From contig JACGCM010001166.1 in assembly GCA_014058105.1 (NCBI GenBank), positions 3,074,005-3,138,004 of the forward strand: a DNA stretch of 64,000 nt, given 5' to 3'. Within the stretch, counting starts at the first letter, position 1; every line of letters starts with the position of its first letter. Made by a program: the position numbers and the translations under genes. This DNA is from Kingdonia uniflora. Taxonomy: Eukaryota; Streptophyta; Magnoliopsida; Ranunculales; Circaeasteraceae. This document shows, piece by piece, positions 35,740-46,169 of the stretch. The notes under the pieces are model-generated. The model made no database searches, was not told the DNA's origin, and saw only the letters and a list, made by a program, of their open reading frames with translations.

Positions 35740-36170
35740 CCCAAGTTTTGTTTTGCCTTTGAATTCATTACAGAAGTCATTCAAGTTCATAGTGGCATTG
35801 ATCTTTACATCAATACCTAATTTCATCACAAAAGTTCTTTTCTCTTCAGCCTTCATAGCATCTTTAAGCCAAGTAAACTTCAAGCAATAAGGGTTCTCAC
35901 ACTTGAGGTACTTCTCCCCCTTTGGTCCTTGAGCTCCAGAGATTAACAACTTCATTTTGGCCCCACACCCTTTAGCAACACAAATTATAAACCTTCAGGT
36001 GCAGTCCTTCCATCAATGACCACATACCCCACAACCATAGCACTATCCTCTAAATGAGGTCCCCTCCTTAGATTTAGACTCTTTAATTGCATCCTCCAGC
36101 CATTTGAAGGACCCACAAGTAGAGTATAGACAAGCAATGAATCCCTTCTTTAGATTTTTTAAGAATTTAT
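35740..36170 (-). pseudogene. GRF-type zinc-finger gene of MULE-2, convergent with the transposase
   Basis: Minus-strand sequence at about 36170-36000 shows GSFKWLEDAIKES and a C-x-G-C-G-x-C-G-H motif of zinc-knuckle type. From about 35985 comes GCGAKMKLLISGAQGPKGEKY, with C-E-N-P-Y-C and W-L-K-D-A. This spacing (C-G-x(n)-G-x-K-Y-x-x-C...C-x-F-x-W-L) is the GRF zinc finger fold, probably twice in tandem. A stop after the knuckle and another near 36010 break it. The frame ends at 35737-35739. Such fingers bind nucleic acid in other proteins. Whether this was a second MULE gene or captured host sequence is open. Confidence 0.55.
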
Positions 36171-36589
36171 GAAATTGTTAGTTTCATGATGCCAATATAA
36201 CCAGGAGCCTTGCATATGATGTATATCTATGGACAAATCTCCAAATCTTGGTAAAACTTAAAGCACAATTGACGACATTGTTCCTGCCACAAACAAAAAG
36301 TTTATTAAACTTTAGACCTCATATGTGTCTCTACAATTCATCTTTACCCCAAACCAGAGTTAAAGCTTTAATGGCAGGAAAAAAACTCAAAAAATTAGGA
36401 ATTATTAGCTTACCTGTTCTTTAGTTCCACCTCACATCACTCTATGTTGTTTAAGAGACTGTATGAGAGAAGCGAGAGAATTTGTGGTTGAAGAGAAGAT
36501 ATAAGGAATGAGTTAGCACAAACGAGAGAGAGACTATGAGAAGTAAGAGAGAAGTAAGAGAAAAAGATATAGAGAGAGGCAACGACTAT

Positions 36590-36826
36590 TTTTTTTAATA
36601 TGGGACAAAGATCTAAAATGCGTAGCTCAAGGCAGTCATGTCATCATTTCGAAGGTTTAACTCATGGTTAGTTTGTTCTGAGGGTAGGTTAGGTAGTTCA
36701 TGATAAATTATGGGGTCAAAGCCAGTCAATATGTTAAAGTGTTGGTTCATTGAGAAATGGGAGATCGACCATAATATTAGCCGGTTCAGGGGGGCTTTCG
36801 CTATTTGATATCAACTAGGCTCTTAC
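36590..36826 (-). repeat. right terminal inverted repeat of MULE-2
   Basis: Inverse match to 17393-17680, ending GGCTCTTAC at 36826. Confidence 0.8.
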
Positions 36827-36837
36827 AGTAATGATGA

Positions 36838-37523
36838 TCCTAAAATCATCATCAATAATATTCTGAAGTTAATAGAGCTCAAGAGGCTTATTCCTTTTAC
36901 CGATAAAGCCGTTATCTTCTTGCTTTTGGTCTCGTAGTTTTAAAAAAATTGGGAACTTCTTTGATTTTGCTTCCTCTACTCTTGCGAGAAAATTTGGTGT
37001 TGCCTTGGATAGCATGGAAGGCATATTGGTTTTTATGAAGGAGAAGCTCATTAATAACAACGAGTTCCAAAAAATGGTGTCACGCTTGTATTGTGATAGT
37101 AAAGACAAAGGGAAAGCTATGGAATTTGGTAGTAATATTCCCTCCTCTGACTCCTCTGTGATCGATATAGTCATTCACTTCTGCGATGAGGCCTCTCAGA
37201 AGTACGATGGCTTTGTATCCGAAGAAGTTTGGAAAGAGCATAAGTTCAGATCCCTTGACATTCTCAACATCCTTGAACTTAACACACACGTGTTGTATGT
37301 CTCGTTGGATCTCGATTATTTTATAATCCCTAATTCTCCACCCTTTATCAAGGATTATAATGATATGGCATGCTTGGTCAACTGTGGAGCAGTGGACCAA
37401 TTGGTTTCCTTCCTTGAGCTGATAAATATTGTGAAGCTAAAGGAAATATTTGTGTGCTTTAAACTTATCGAAAACATTAAGAAGTTAATGAAGTCTTTGC
37501 CAATAAAATGTAAAGAAATTTAA
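36838..37523 (+). pseudogene. unidentified ORF upstream of gag in Tat-C
   Basis: A 172-residue frame (ATG at 37005, stop at 37521-37523) is extended upstream, after one frameshift near 36935, by DDPKIIINNILKLIELKRL. The combined ~225 residues are hydrophilic, with no domain I recognise (examples: SLDLDYFIIPNSPPFIKDY; MACLVNCGAVDQLVSFLEL). It could be the divergent N-terminal half of Gag, an extra sense ORF before gag as in Ogre elements, or a host fragment left of the truncated element. Confidence 0.35.
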
Positions 37524-37559
37524 ACTTTGGCCCCCAGTAGAAATTGAAAATAAGCTTTT

Positions 37560-37990
37560 AGACCTCATGTTCCCTGCTATGATGGTTCCATTTTCTGCCT
37601 GAAGATTCAATCCTCACATTCGACCAACTACAAAAGATCTTCGTCAAGACATACACTCACAACAAAGACATGGAAGAAAATTTATACACTCATATTAGTC
37701 TCAAGGAGAGAAGCTCGAGGTCTTTGCAAACAAATTTTTAGAATTTGCTCAAAAAGTTGATAATGTCGACCAGAAGATAACCGTTTCAACGCTTACTAAT
37801 GCACTATAGATCGATTGTAAAATGAAGGAGCATTTATTCTTGAACAAACCCTCGACTTTGGAAGACATGATTACCAAGGTCAATGGGTATGTCGACCTAG
37901 AAAGGATGATGACCAAAAGATATAAATCTACTAAAAACGTTCTAACCACGAAAGATCAAAATACAGATAGAGTCAGTGATTGAAAGGATG
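37560..37990 (+). pseudogene. Gag remnant of Tat-C
   Basis: In frames broken by stops, the sequence has the retrotransposon gag pattern: TFDQLQKIFVKTYTHNKDM, LKERSSRSLQTNF, ITVSTLTNAL and TLEDMITKVNGYVDLE. In Tat elements this is the capsid part of Gag, which forms the particle around the RNA. The nucleocapsid zinc knuckle was not found. Confidence 0.65.
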
Positions 37991-38364
37991 GTTAGGGTGA
38001 TAAAAACGAGCTAAAGTAAATACAAACAAATCCCCAAAAGGTAATTTATTACCCAAACCAGTCCTTCCCAAGATGAATGTCAGGATCTCAGCGATCTATC
38101 CTATATTGGAGAAAGGCAAGTTCTACCGTGTATCTCAGCCTTTAGAGCCAATTAGAGCCAATCGAAGGCAAACCATATTATTTATACCACAAGGTAACAC
38201 ATCATGAAACTGACAACTGTTACGCTTTACAGAGATTGCTAAAGTACATTTTTAAAGATGGAAGAATGCACGAGTACATTATCGACCTGGAGGGATATAA
38301 GAATGGAAGTTACATGACCCAAGTCGAAGTAGTTTAGGTCAAAGATCGGTCTAAGGAAAAACAC

Positions 38365-38940
38365 TTGTACCACATCTATCATAGTCACATGATCGAGATC
38401 CACCAAATCAATAATTCAACCATATTCAAGAGGAAGAGGTTAATGGAATGTTGTGACCTCGCAGTTCAGGATAAAGAAGTTAAACTTATTCCAAAATCTA
38501 TCAATCGACAAACTGGAATTTTATTTAAAGATTGTGACATCGGTCATGTCAAGTTTTCACATCATGACGCACTGGTTATTATGCTTAAGATGAAGAAATT
38601 CATCATACATACCATGATGATAGATACAGGCAGCGGTATTGAAATTCTTTTTCATAGCACAATCGACCAAATGAGACTATCAGACCAAGTTGTACCAAAC
38701 AACATCGATATCAATGGTTTTAACATCTCTAATGAAGAATGAGTAAGAGAGATCATCCTACCAATCACCGTTGAACCCACCATTATCGATGTTATTTTTT
38801 ATATCATCAAAACAAAATCCCGATACCTAGAGATATTGGGCCGCTATTGGTTACACAACATGGAAGCGATCCCATCTACATACCATCAAACACTTCATTT
38901 CAAGTACAACGTTGGCATCGATGAGATCAAAGGAAGTTAA
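38365..38940 (+). pseudogene. retropepsin (protease) of Tat-C
   Basis: The frame contains FSHHDALVIMLKMKKFIIH followed by MMIDTGSGIEILF, where D-T-G is the catalytic triplet of gypsy aspartic proteases. The downstream part (VEPTIIDVIFYIIKT, MEAIPSTYHQTLHF) also matches the family, after a stop near 38742. It would cleave the Gag-Pol polyprotein. Confidence 0.8.
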
Positions 38941-39099
38941 AATCTCTCATGAGTTTGTGATAATACCTTATCTGCCATACTTGACACATCCAACAGATTT
39001 GCTGCATAGCAATTACAGAAAGCTGATTACACAAATATTTAGCCTTCTACAATATATAACCTACAAAGTACATTAAGATCGATGGACCTAGCAGAGGTA

Positions 39100-39329
39100 C
39101 TTATATTGGTACTAAGCTGGTTCAACAGGAGAAAGAAGCTCTCATACATTTTTTACAGATGAACCAAGACGTCTTCGCTTGGACATTCAAAGAAATGTCA
39201 GGAGTTAACCCAGCCAAGGCGTGTCACACATTCAGCATCAAAGATAGTGTTATGTCCGTCAAACAAATATAGAGGCTCTCACCTTATCTCAGAGATGAAG
39301 TCAACATTAAAATTGATAAATTGATCGAG
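39100..39329 (+). pseudogene. RT N-terminal part of Tat-C, cut by the CACTA insertion
   Basis: It reads EKEALIHFLQMNQDVFAWTF, then KEMSGVNPAKACHTFSIKDS and DEVNIKIDKLIE, the usual start of Tat RT. Interrupted at 39329; the reading frame resumes at 44240 with VKFIQEAKYSE. Confidence 0.8.
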
Positions 39330-40871
39330 TACTACAACAAATACGGGTTTTTACGTCATTCAAAAAATGACTTAAAAGGGATTAATGGCGTTGAAGGCGA
39401 TAACGTGAAAAGGTAGGGACTAATAACATCATTAAATAAGTGATGGGAAAAGCTAGGTACTAATGTCATTAAATAAGTGACGTATAAGGGGTTCCAAAAA
39501 TGACCAACAGGTGTATTTTATTGACGTCACTAAATAACGTTATTAAAAAATGGCGTAATTAAAATATTTTAACGCCATATTTGAAGTGACATGGTTGGAT
39601 TTTCAAACATCAACAATGACATTTTTAAAATGACGTCAGTACCTCAAGAAATACAAAAAAAATTAAAAATTAAAAATCAAATATTGCCAATCCCCTGCCC
39701 TGCCCTCCTCTCTACATGACAACCACCATATTCTACAAAAAGGCAAAAAATTTGGCTAAATTATATTACTTTCATTAAATACAATGTGTTCAAACTCAAT
39801 TACTTCATTATTTGGATTACTGAGTTAAATCACTAGTAAACTTAAACAATGCACAAAAAAACTAATAAAACGACTATAAAGAAGGGCTTTGGATGTTTCA
39901 CTGCCAGAATGTTTACAGCCTTTGAGTGACTTTGTGTGTTTCTATGAATTTGGATCAATTTGTAAACCTGTCAAAGCATTCAAATTAAACATTAGCTCTA
40001 TAAATGTGAGTTTACTAATAATATGACTACCAAATTTCATTTTTACTACATACTATAGTATAATGTTGCTAATTGTTTTAGTATCTCACCTATCTATTAT
40101 TATACTTTGCATCTCTATCTTTGTTATTTTAGCAACTCAAAAGAGTTTGTGAGTACACAATAAGATGCTTGTAATCGTAAAAGAAAAAAAAGAATACATA
40201 ACAAGAAAATAAGATAAATACCTATTTGTTTGAAGGATTTCACCTCCGTGACAATTATACATTCTGGATCCCCATAAGTTACCTATGTCCATCGTTCTTA
40301 AGAAATGTAACTAATATTATTATGACAATTGTTTTCACCAAAAAATACATGTAATTATCTATTGCAGTAAGAAAGTTGACTACTTTATCTTTAATGAACA
40401 TAATAAGTTTCACAAACCTGCAATTATGGATTGAGCTCTAAAAAGAAATATTCTCCAGTTTTTAGCTTCCTATGATCTCTTGCCACTGAAGGAAAGGAAG
40501 CTCATGGTTATCAAGGCAGTTAAGCAAATCTTGGACTACCAGAGATAAATGTTGTAATTATGGTGAGTGAGTGAGAGAGATTTAGATCTCAAAATATAAT
40601 TTTGGAACTGCAACCATGTGAAGGAAGATACTAACTTCATTAATGTTATGCTCATAGGCTGCAAAAATCATTCGTGCAGCATTGAAACTTGCAGCACATT
40701 TTTGGTAAACCTTTCCAGAAATTGCAGTTGGTGGGCCTAATTGTTGGAAACTCCCATGAAAGGGTTACAGGTTATTGATATTGCTCGATCAATGGTAAAT
40801 TCATAATATTCTTCTATATAGTGGTATACATAAAAATTAAAGTTTACTAGGCCTAAAATATCAAATATTAC

Positions 40872-41063
40872 CTGCATTGCTTGGCCTACGGATATCTTGA
40901 AATGGATAACTCTGGAAGCTGGTAAAATAAAGGGCATACACATCTTCATAACCTCAGCCTCCGCGTATGGTGTGTCAGCTTCCACTTGACTACCATCTGG
41001 GACTAGAAAATGTAGTAGCTTACATGGTATCTTTGTTATAAGCTTCGACGGGTCGTGATCGTT
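40872..41063 (-). other. ACC1: biotin-carrier exon of the captured ACCase fragment
   Basis: This exon is 192 bases, exactly 64 codons without a stop, with acceptor TTTTTAG before it and donor CAG|GTAATA after it. It begins NDHDPSKLITKIPCKLLHF and contains EADTPYAEAEVMKMCMP, whose MKM lysine is the biotin attachment site of biotin-dependent carboxylases, then ends SVGQAMQ. Compared with functional plant ACCases as I know the motif, several nearby residues are changed but the biotinylation motif is kept. Confidence 0.85.
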
Positions 41064-41118
41064 CTAAAAATAACAAGATGGATCTCATAACCAAGTTTTA
41101 ATCAGCCTAGACAAAGAT

Positions 41119-41340
41119 AACAAGGTTCAGAGATCATCGTATAATAATAATATTGTAAGCTGAATTTCCTGAGTTAGAAATTTGGAATACTCAGCACCAT
41201 ACAAATGATAACAAGGTTCAGAGATCATCGTGTAATAATAATATTGTAAGCTGAATTTCCTGAGATGGAAATTTGGAATACTCAGCACCATACAAATGAT
41301 AACAAGGTTCAGAGATCATCGTGTAATAATAATATTATTT
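41119..41340. repeat. 91-bp tandem repeat, about 2.4 copies
   Basis: AACAAGGTTCAGAGATCATC recurs at 41119, 41210 and 41301. It lies in the intron between the duplicated ACCase exon and the biotin-carrier exon. Confidence 0.9.
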
Positions 41341-41390
41341 TTTTCATAGTATATTCTCATCTTTGGGACCACGATAAAAAAAATATACAT

Positions 41391-41944
41391 AAATAACCAT
41401 CGAATGGTACCTGTAATAAGCAAGTCCTTCCATTAATTAGAAGACGTGTGTCAGCTGCCTCTTCCTCCACATATATGATGTGACTGTTCCCATCAATAGT
41501 CGAGCGCATAGGTGTTAAGTATTGAGAAGATGGGGTCAGCATTCACTATTTTAGTGTAATATGTGGTACTAAATGAATTTCTAGTGCTCTCAGTGGTAAA
41601 CGATGATTCGTCTGAGCTAGTAAGAAAGGACCACTCACTTGATGTGGCATTAGAAAATTTTATGCTTAAATAACCATCGAATGGTACCTGTAATAAGCAA
41701 GTCCTTCCATTAATTAGAAGACGTGTGTCAGCTGCCTCTTCCTCCACATATATGATGTGACTGTTCCCATCAATAGTCGAGCGCATAGGTGTTAAGTATT
41801 GAGAAGATGGGGTCAGCATTCATTATTTTAGTGTAATATGTGGTACTAAATGAATTTCTAGTGCTCTCAGTGGTAAACGATGATTCGTCTGAGCTAGTAA
41901 GAAAGGACCACTCACTTGATGTGGCATCAGAAAATTTTATGCTT
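41391..41944. repeat. 277-bp direct tandem duplication containing an ACCase exon
   Basis: 41391-41667 and 41668-41944 are almost identical (only a few differences, for example CACTATTTT/CATTATTTT). Each copy carries the exon ending at the CAG|GTACC donor. High identity suggests the duplication is recent relative to capture. Confidence 0.9.
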
Positions 41945-44239
41945 ATTGGCTCAACATAAATTTTCCCCCATATGGTTAAAATTTCTATTTTCCTTTGGTA
42001 CCTTACCTTTGATCTAAGACGACCACCAAATGTAAATTATAGCCAACAGTTTATGGTAGCACCAATTTTGTTTGATGAAATCCTAATGACTGGAGGAGAA
42101 GGCAAGAAAATGTTGAGCCTAATGTCATCGTTTTGGTACGTCTTGTACAGTTAAGGAACATCATATTTCTAGCCATCAATGTTTAAAAGAGATTGATCAT
42201 GTACTTTGTCCACTACCCAATGCATCAAATATGCCTGAGCAAGAGAATCATTAGTCTCATAATTAACAATGTGGCCAAAGATCCATTTAAGAATCATTAG
42301 TCTCGTAATTAACCATACAAAAGTAAAGCATGACTAAATTCATACCAAATCTCATTAATAACGAGCATTTTTTATGCATCAAAGTCTCTGGCATGGTCCT
42401 GAAGAAAGTCCTAATATGAGAATGAAAAAATAATTGAACTTTGGTAAAGGAAAATGAGCCTAATATCAAAAGAGTAGATGCAAATCTAACATCAAGACGT
42501 CCTCCATGATGAACTTGAAAATCCATACTCATCACCAAATACTCTCAACCCCACATAGAATATTTAACTTCCATATTTCCCTCATGAACATAAGTTGAAA
42601 GCTATAGCAATAAGCTCATAGGCATACAAAGCAAATATTTTCAGAAAAAGAAAGTAATTGGGTTTGCACATAACTTATATCAACTATTTTCCAAGTCAGG
42701 AACATAAGCCACCTATAATCTCCTAGAGCGTGATCTCGATACATTCGACAACATTGAATTGCCCTAAGATAACTCTAAGATAAAATTAAATAGCTAGCAC
42801 AAATAAATCAACCTTGGAAAAGAAACTAGCGAAGGGGCTAATTTAGTCTTGTACGAGCCAGGGCATGAGGGCGAAATTAACTGGGTCGCCCCCAACATTT
42901 TAACAAAGAAAACACTTCTAAATAGTTACTCTAATTGGTTTTGTGAGAAATTAGTTCAAGTTCTAGGTTAGCAGAAAGTACAAGATTAGCCTGTAAAACC
43001 ACGTTAAGTAGTATTGGTAAAGCTAACATGTTTCTCATCTAAAGAGCATTTGCACCAATTAAACATTATAATTTGTTTTCATGTTCCTCAATTAATCCAT
43101 GTATTAAGTACAGAACATTACAGAGGTAAATACTAAATAGCAATGAAGAGCCTGAACCACATGTATCAATTATTGGTTTAACAAAGTAAAAAATTTACTG
43201 CTCCTTCCAGAATCACCAAGAAATTATCTTTTAAAATCATTCCATGTATAAACCTAAAAACACCGTTAATTCAATTGGTGGTAGACTTAAACATGACGAC
43301 TGTAACTTCTAAATAATTCCATATTCCATAAATCACACAGTGGCAGTGGTATGAAATTGAAAATCTGATATAAGTCCATTAAAACCATAATATCTAGATT
43401 GAGCTTATTAAACCAAAAACTAAACAACCACTTACATAAATCCATGGAAGCAAACCCCTGCCATTAAGCCCTAATACAAGACTATAATTAGACCATAAGT
43501 GGGTTAATTAGAGCCCATAATCTCAATCCATGTTCTAATTCATGAAAATTATATCGTCAATCTAAGAAATTGAAATTAATCAGAACCCGACCATGCACTT
43601 TATCAATTGAACTATAACATAATTAAAGAAATTAAGAATTTAGGATTGGAGGACTTACTGATTTGAAGTCAATTAGGGTTTTGCTATATGTTTGATTATT
43701 CATTTGGTACCTCCACTTCGTTTGGAAGAGACAAAAGAATTAGAAGAAGGCTCGTAACGTTTGAACTTGTTATCCAACTCTCACATAATAAGAGGCACGA
43801 GAGGACCGCTCAATCGAGGAGAGATGGATCCATGATGTTGGTTGAAGGACTTTTGACCACCTCCAGCCAGTTGTAATGACGATGAGAACTTCAAAAAATT
43901 TGCAGACTCCATTACTCACACTGTCACACAGATTCTTTTTTTCTTTTTTTTTCTCTCTCTCTCTGCAATTGTTTATTTACTCATGTACCTCTCTCGTAAC
44001 TTATATTTGCTCTAGTCTAGAAACAACATCATTTTTAGAAATTGATGTCAAAAATAATTTACGTCATTTATTAAAGATGTTAAAGAACCTCTTTTGTGAC
44101 ATTTTCTTAAAAGTGACAGGACATACTACTATCCACAGTATTTTTGTTTAAAATGACGTTATAATCCTTTTTACTACGTTAGATTAACAAAAATGATGTT
44201 AATGTGATGACGTTGAAGGCCTAATTTCTTATAGTAGAG

Positions 44240-45430
44240 GTCAAATTCATTCAAGAAGCCAAGTACTCGGAATAGATCTCGAACATTATCGCAGTTCCAA
44301 ACAAGAATGGGAAAATTTGAGTTTGTGTAGATTTCACAGATTTAAACAAATACACACCGAAAGATAGTTTTCCTCTTCCCATCATTCATCAAATTCTTTA
44401 TTCTGCAGCAGGTCATGAGTTGTCATTAATGATGGACGTTGCTTTAGGGTACAACCATATACACCTCTTAGACGAAGATCAAGAAAAGACAACCTTCATC
44501 ACTGAAAGATGACTCTACTATTACAAAGTCATACCTTTTGAACTGAACAACGCTGGAGCAACCTATCAAAGGCTAGTAAAAATTATGTCCAAAGAACACT
44601 TGGGGAAAGACCGTTGAAGTATATATTGACGATCTACTCTGTAAGAGCTTACAGAAGGAGGATCATATTGCACATCTTGATACATTCTTCAACATATTAC
44701 GATTATACTGAATAAAGCTCAATCCAGACAAATATCAATTTGGAGTACACTTTGGCAAGTTCTTGCGACATCTCATCTGCAAGAAAGGAATTGAAGCTGA
44801 TCCAGATCAGATTTAAGCTCTAATCTCCATGCCATCACCACAAGCGAAGAAAGATGTATAGAAGCTCGTTGGCAAGATTGTAGCTATCAACAGATTCATC
44901 TCCAAGTCTTCAGATCGCTGTCGATGGTTATTCATGCTACTTCATGGTTCCACCAGAAGTGGCAAAAGATGATAAACTAAAAAGATCGATTAGACAGTAG
45001 AATGTGAAGTAGTTTTTTAAGAACTCAAAATCTATCTTGGAAATCACCCATAATGAGCACCCCGATGGACAATGAGGAATTGACCATCTACCTTGTTGTT
45101 ACAGATAACTCTCAGTTCGATTCTCATTCGGCTCGACAGAAAGATTGTGAAGCCAATATATTTTATAGGCAAGACCCTCATACCGGCATAAACAAGATAT
45201 CCTAAGATCAAGCGACTACTCCTCACACTCGTCTACAATTTACAGAAGCTCAAGCACTATTTTTAACACATTCCGTCAAGGTCATGAAAAATTATCCCCT
45301 TCGAGAAATACTATCAAAGAAGAATAAATTACGTAAAGTGCAATAATGGTCCATCGTTTTGGGGAAACACGGCATCAAGTTTGAACAGAAAACCACAAAA
45401 AAGGTTAAGCAGTGGTTGATTTTTTAGTAG
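44240..45430 (+). pseudogene. RT C-terminal part and RNase H of Tat-C
   Basis: RT resumes with VKFIQEAKYSE and VCVDFTDLNKYTPKD. The first catalytic block is MMDVALGYNHIHL, with the aspartate kept. YIDDLL follows near 44620, then KCQFGVH-like sequence. RNase H (about 45040-45430) is in broken frames (MDNEELTIYLVVTDNS). A 1-base shift before YIDDLL and several stops disable it. Confidence 0.85.
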
Positions 45431-45499
45431 ATTTCCCAGTAGAAAATCTTGATTGTGAAGAGTACAATCCAGATCTAACATAAGAACTCGAAGATGATC

Positions 45500-45900
45500 C
45501 ACCTTCAAAGCCCTTTGAAAAATGAGCTAAATGGGTTACACAGAAAGGTTGGAGACTTCTTACACACGGATCAGCAGGACCCGCAGGGTCAGGGATTAGA
45601 ATCACGCTAATTACACCCTCTAATAATAGTATTGAGAAATCAATATGCCTCAATTTTTTAAAGTCTTAAACAATGTCATAGAGTACGAAGCATTAATTCA
45701 TGGTCTAGACATGGCATTAGAGATCTGAGTTTTTGAACTATCAGTCTAAACTGACTCGTTGCTGATCATCCACTACTACTCCGAACGATACAAGATGAAT
45801 GGCAAAATGGTCGATTATGCAGCCCTAGTTACTGACAGGATGAACAGATTCGATAAAGCTGCTCTCGATTTTTTACCTCATGGAGAAAATTGACACGCTG
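45500..45900 (+). pseudogene. second (Tat-type) RNase H of Tat-C
   Basis: Broken frames contain the glycine-rich start of the domain (about 45550-45600), then FKVLNNVIEYEALIHGLDMAL and DYAALVTDRMNRF. A duplicated RNase H after the RT-linked one marks the Tat lineage. Confidence 0.75.
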
Positions 45901-46169
45901 ATTCCTTGCCTTACTTAACTGGGGTCTTAGGTACGGAAGTAAGGTACCTCCAAAGTGAAGTGATTTCAACTCCCAAGATTGATCTTCTAACGGAATGCAC
46001 GATCAATACTGGGGGGGGTATGAAGATGAGGAAGATAATTGGAGGAAACCTTTCCACGTGTATCTCGACCTAGATAACAAGTGTGATGAGCCACTTCCAA
46101 AAGATCCAAAAGAACGCATGTAGTTGATTGAAAACTTAAAGTGTTACACAGTTTAGAAAGATGACTTAT

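Larger units (their letters stand above)
17393..36826 (+). mobile_element. MULE-2: Mutator-like transposon split by Tat-B
   Basis: The ends are long inverted repeats. Left 17393-~17680 begins GTAAGAGC and soon reads GATATTAAATAGCAAAGCC. The right end, on the minus strand, begins GTAAGAGCC and reads GATATCAAATAGCGAAAGCC, and both continue with CCCCCCTGAACCG. Without the 13-kb Tat-B insertion the element is about 6.4 kb. It encodes a MURA-type transposase on the plus strand and a GRF-type zinc-finger frame on the minus strand, convergent with it. I could not find a 9-bp target duplication. The right end abuts the truncated 5' end of Tat-C. Confidence 0.8.
40470..42205 (-). pseudogene. ACC1: captured fragment of homomeric acetyl-CoA carboxylase gene (biotin carrier region)
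   Basis: Minus-strand blocks in the order of the plant multidomain ACCase. A weak upstream block near 42200 (QSLLNIDG) precedes a block ending RLLINGRTCLLQ at a GT donor, present twice (41688-~41807 and 41411-~41530). Then comes the biotin-carrier exon (40872-41063). Next is LGPPTAISGKVYQKCAASFN and MIFAAYEHNINE (about 40764-40640), and VQDLLNCLDNHELPFLQWQE (about 40540-40480) after an AG acceptor. These follow each other as in ACC1-type enzymes, which carboxylate acetyl-CoA to malonyl-CoA. Introns separate the blocks, so genomic DNA was captured, not a retrocopy. Substitutions and stops between blocks, and the absence of carboxylase and transferase domains, make it a non-functional fragment. 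The family identity is clear from the motifs; the gene symbol is by homology. Confidence 0.85.
39330..44236. mobile_element. CACTA-type DNA transposon carrying an acetyl-CoA carboxylase gene fragment
   Basis: The ends are TACTACAACAAAT (left) and, on the minus strand, TACTATAAGAAAT (right). They are flanked by GAG (39327-39329 and 44237-44239), a 3-bp target duplication as made by CACTA transposases, here inside the RT gene of Tat-C. The canonical first base C is T at both ends. Subterminal regions contain many copies of short words around GACGT/GTTGAAGGC (39343-39660 and 44040-44220), the typical transposase-binding arrays. No transposase is seen, so the copy is non-autonomous. The interior contains host exons on the minus strand. 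Confidence 0.8.

Noticed and set aside
17384..36835. 9-bp target duplication of MULE-2
   Set aside because: The 9 bases on each side of the inverted repeats match at only about 5 positions.
40470..42205. A working acetyl-CoA carboxylase gene
   Set aside because: Only the biotin-carrier region is present, with stops, a duplicated exon and no carboxylase or transferase domains.
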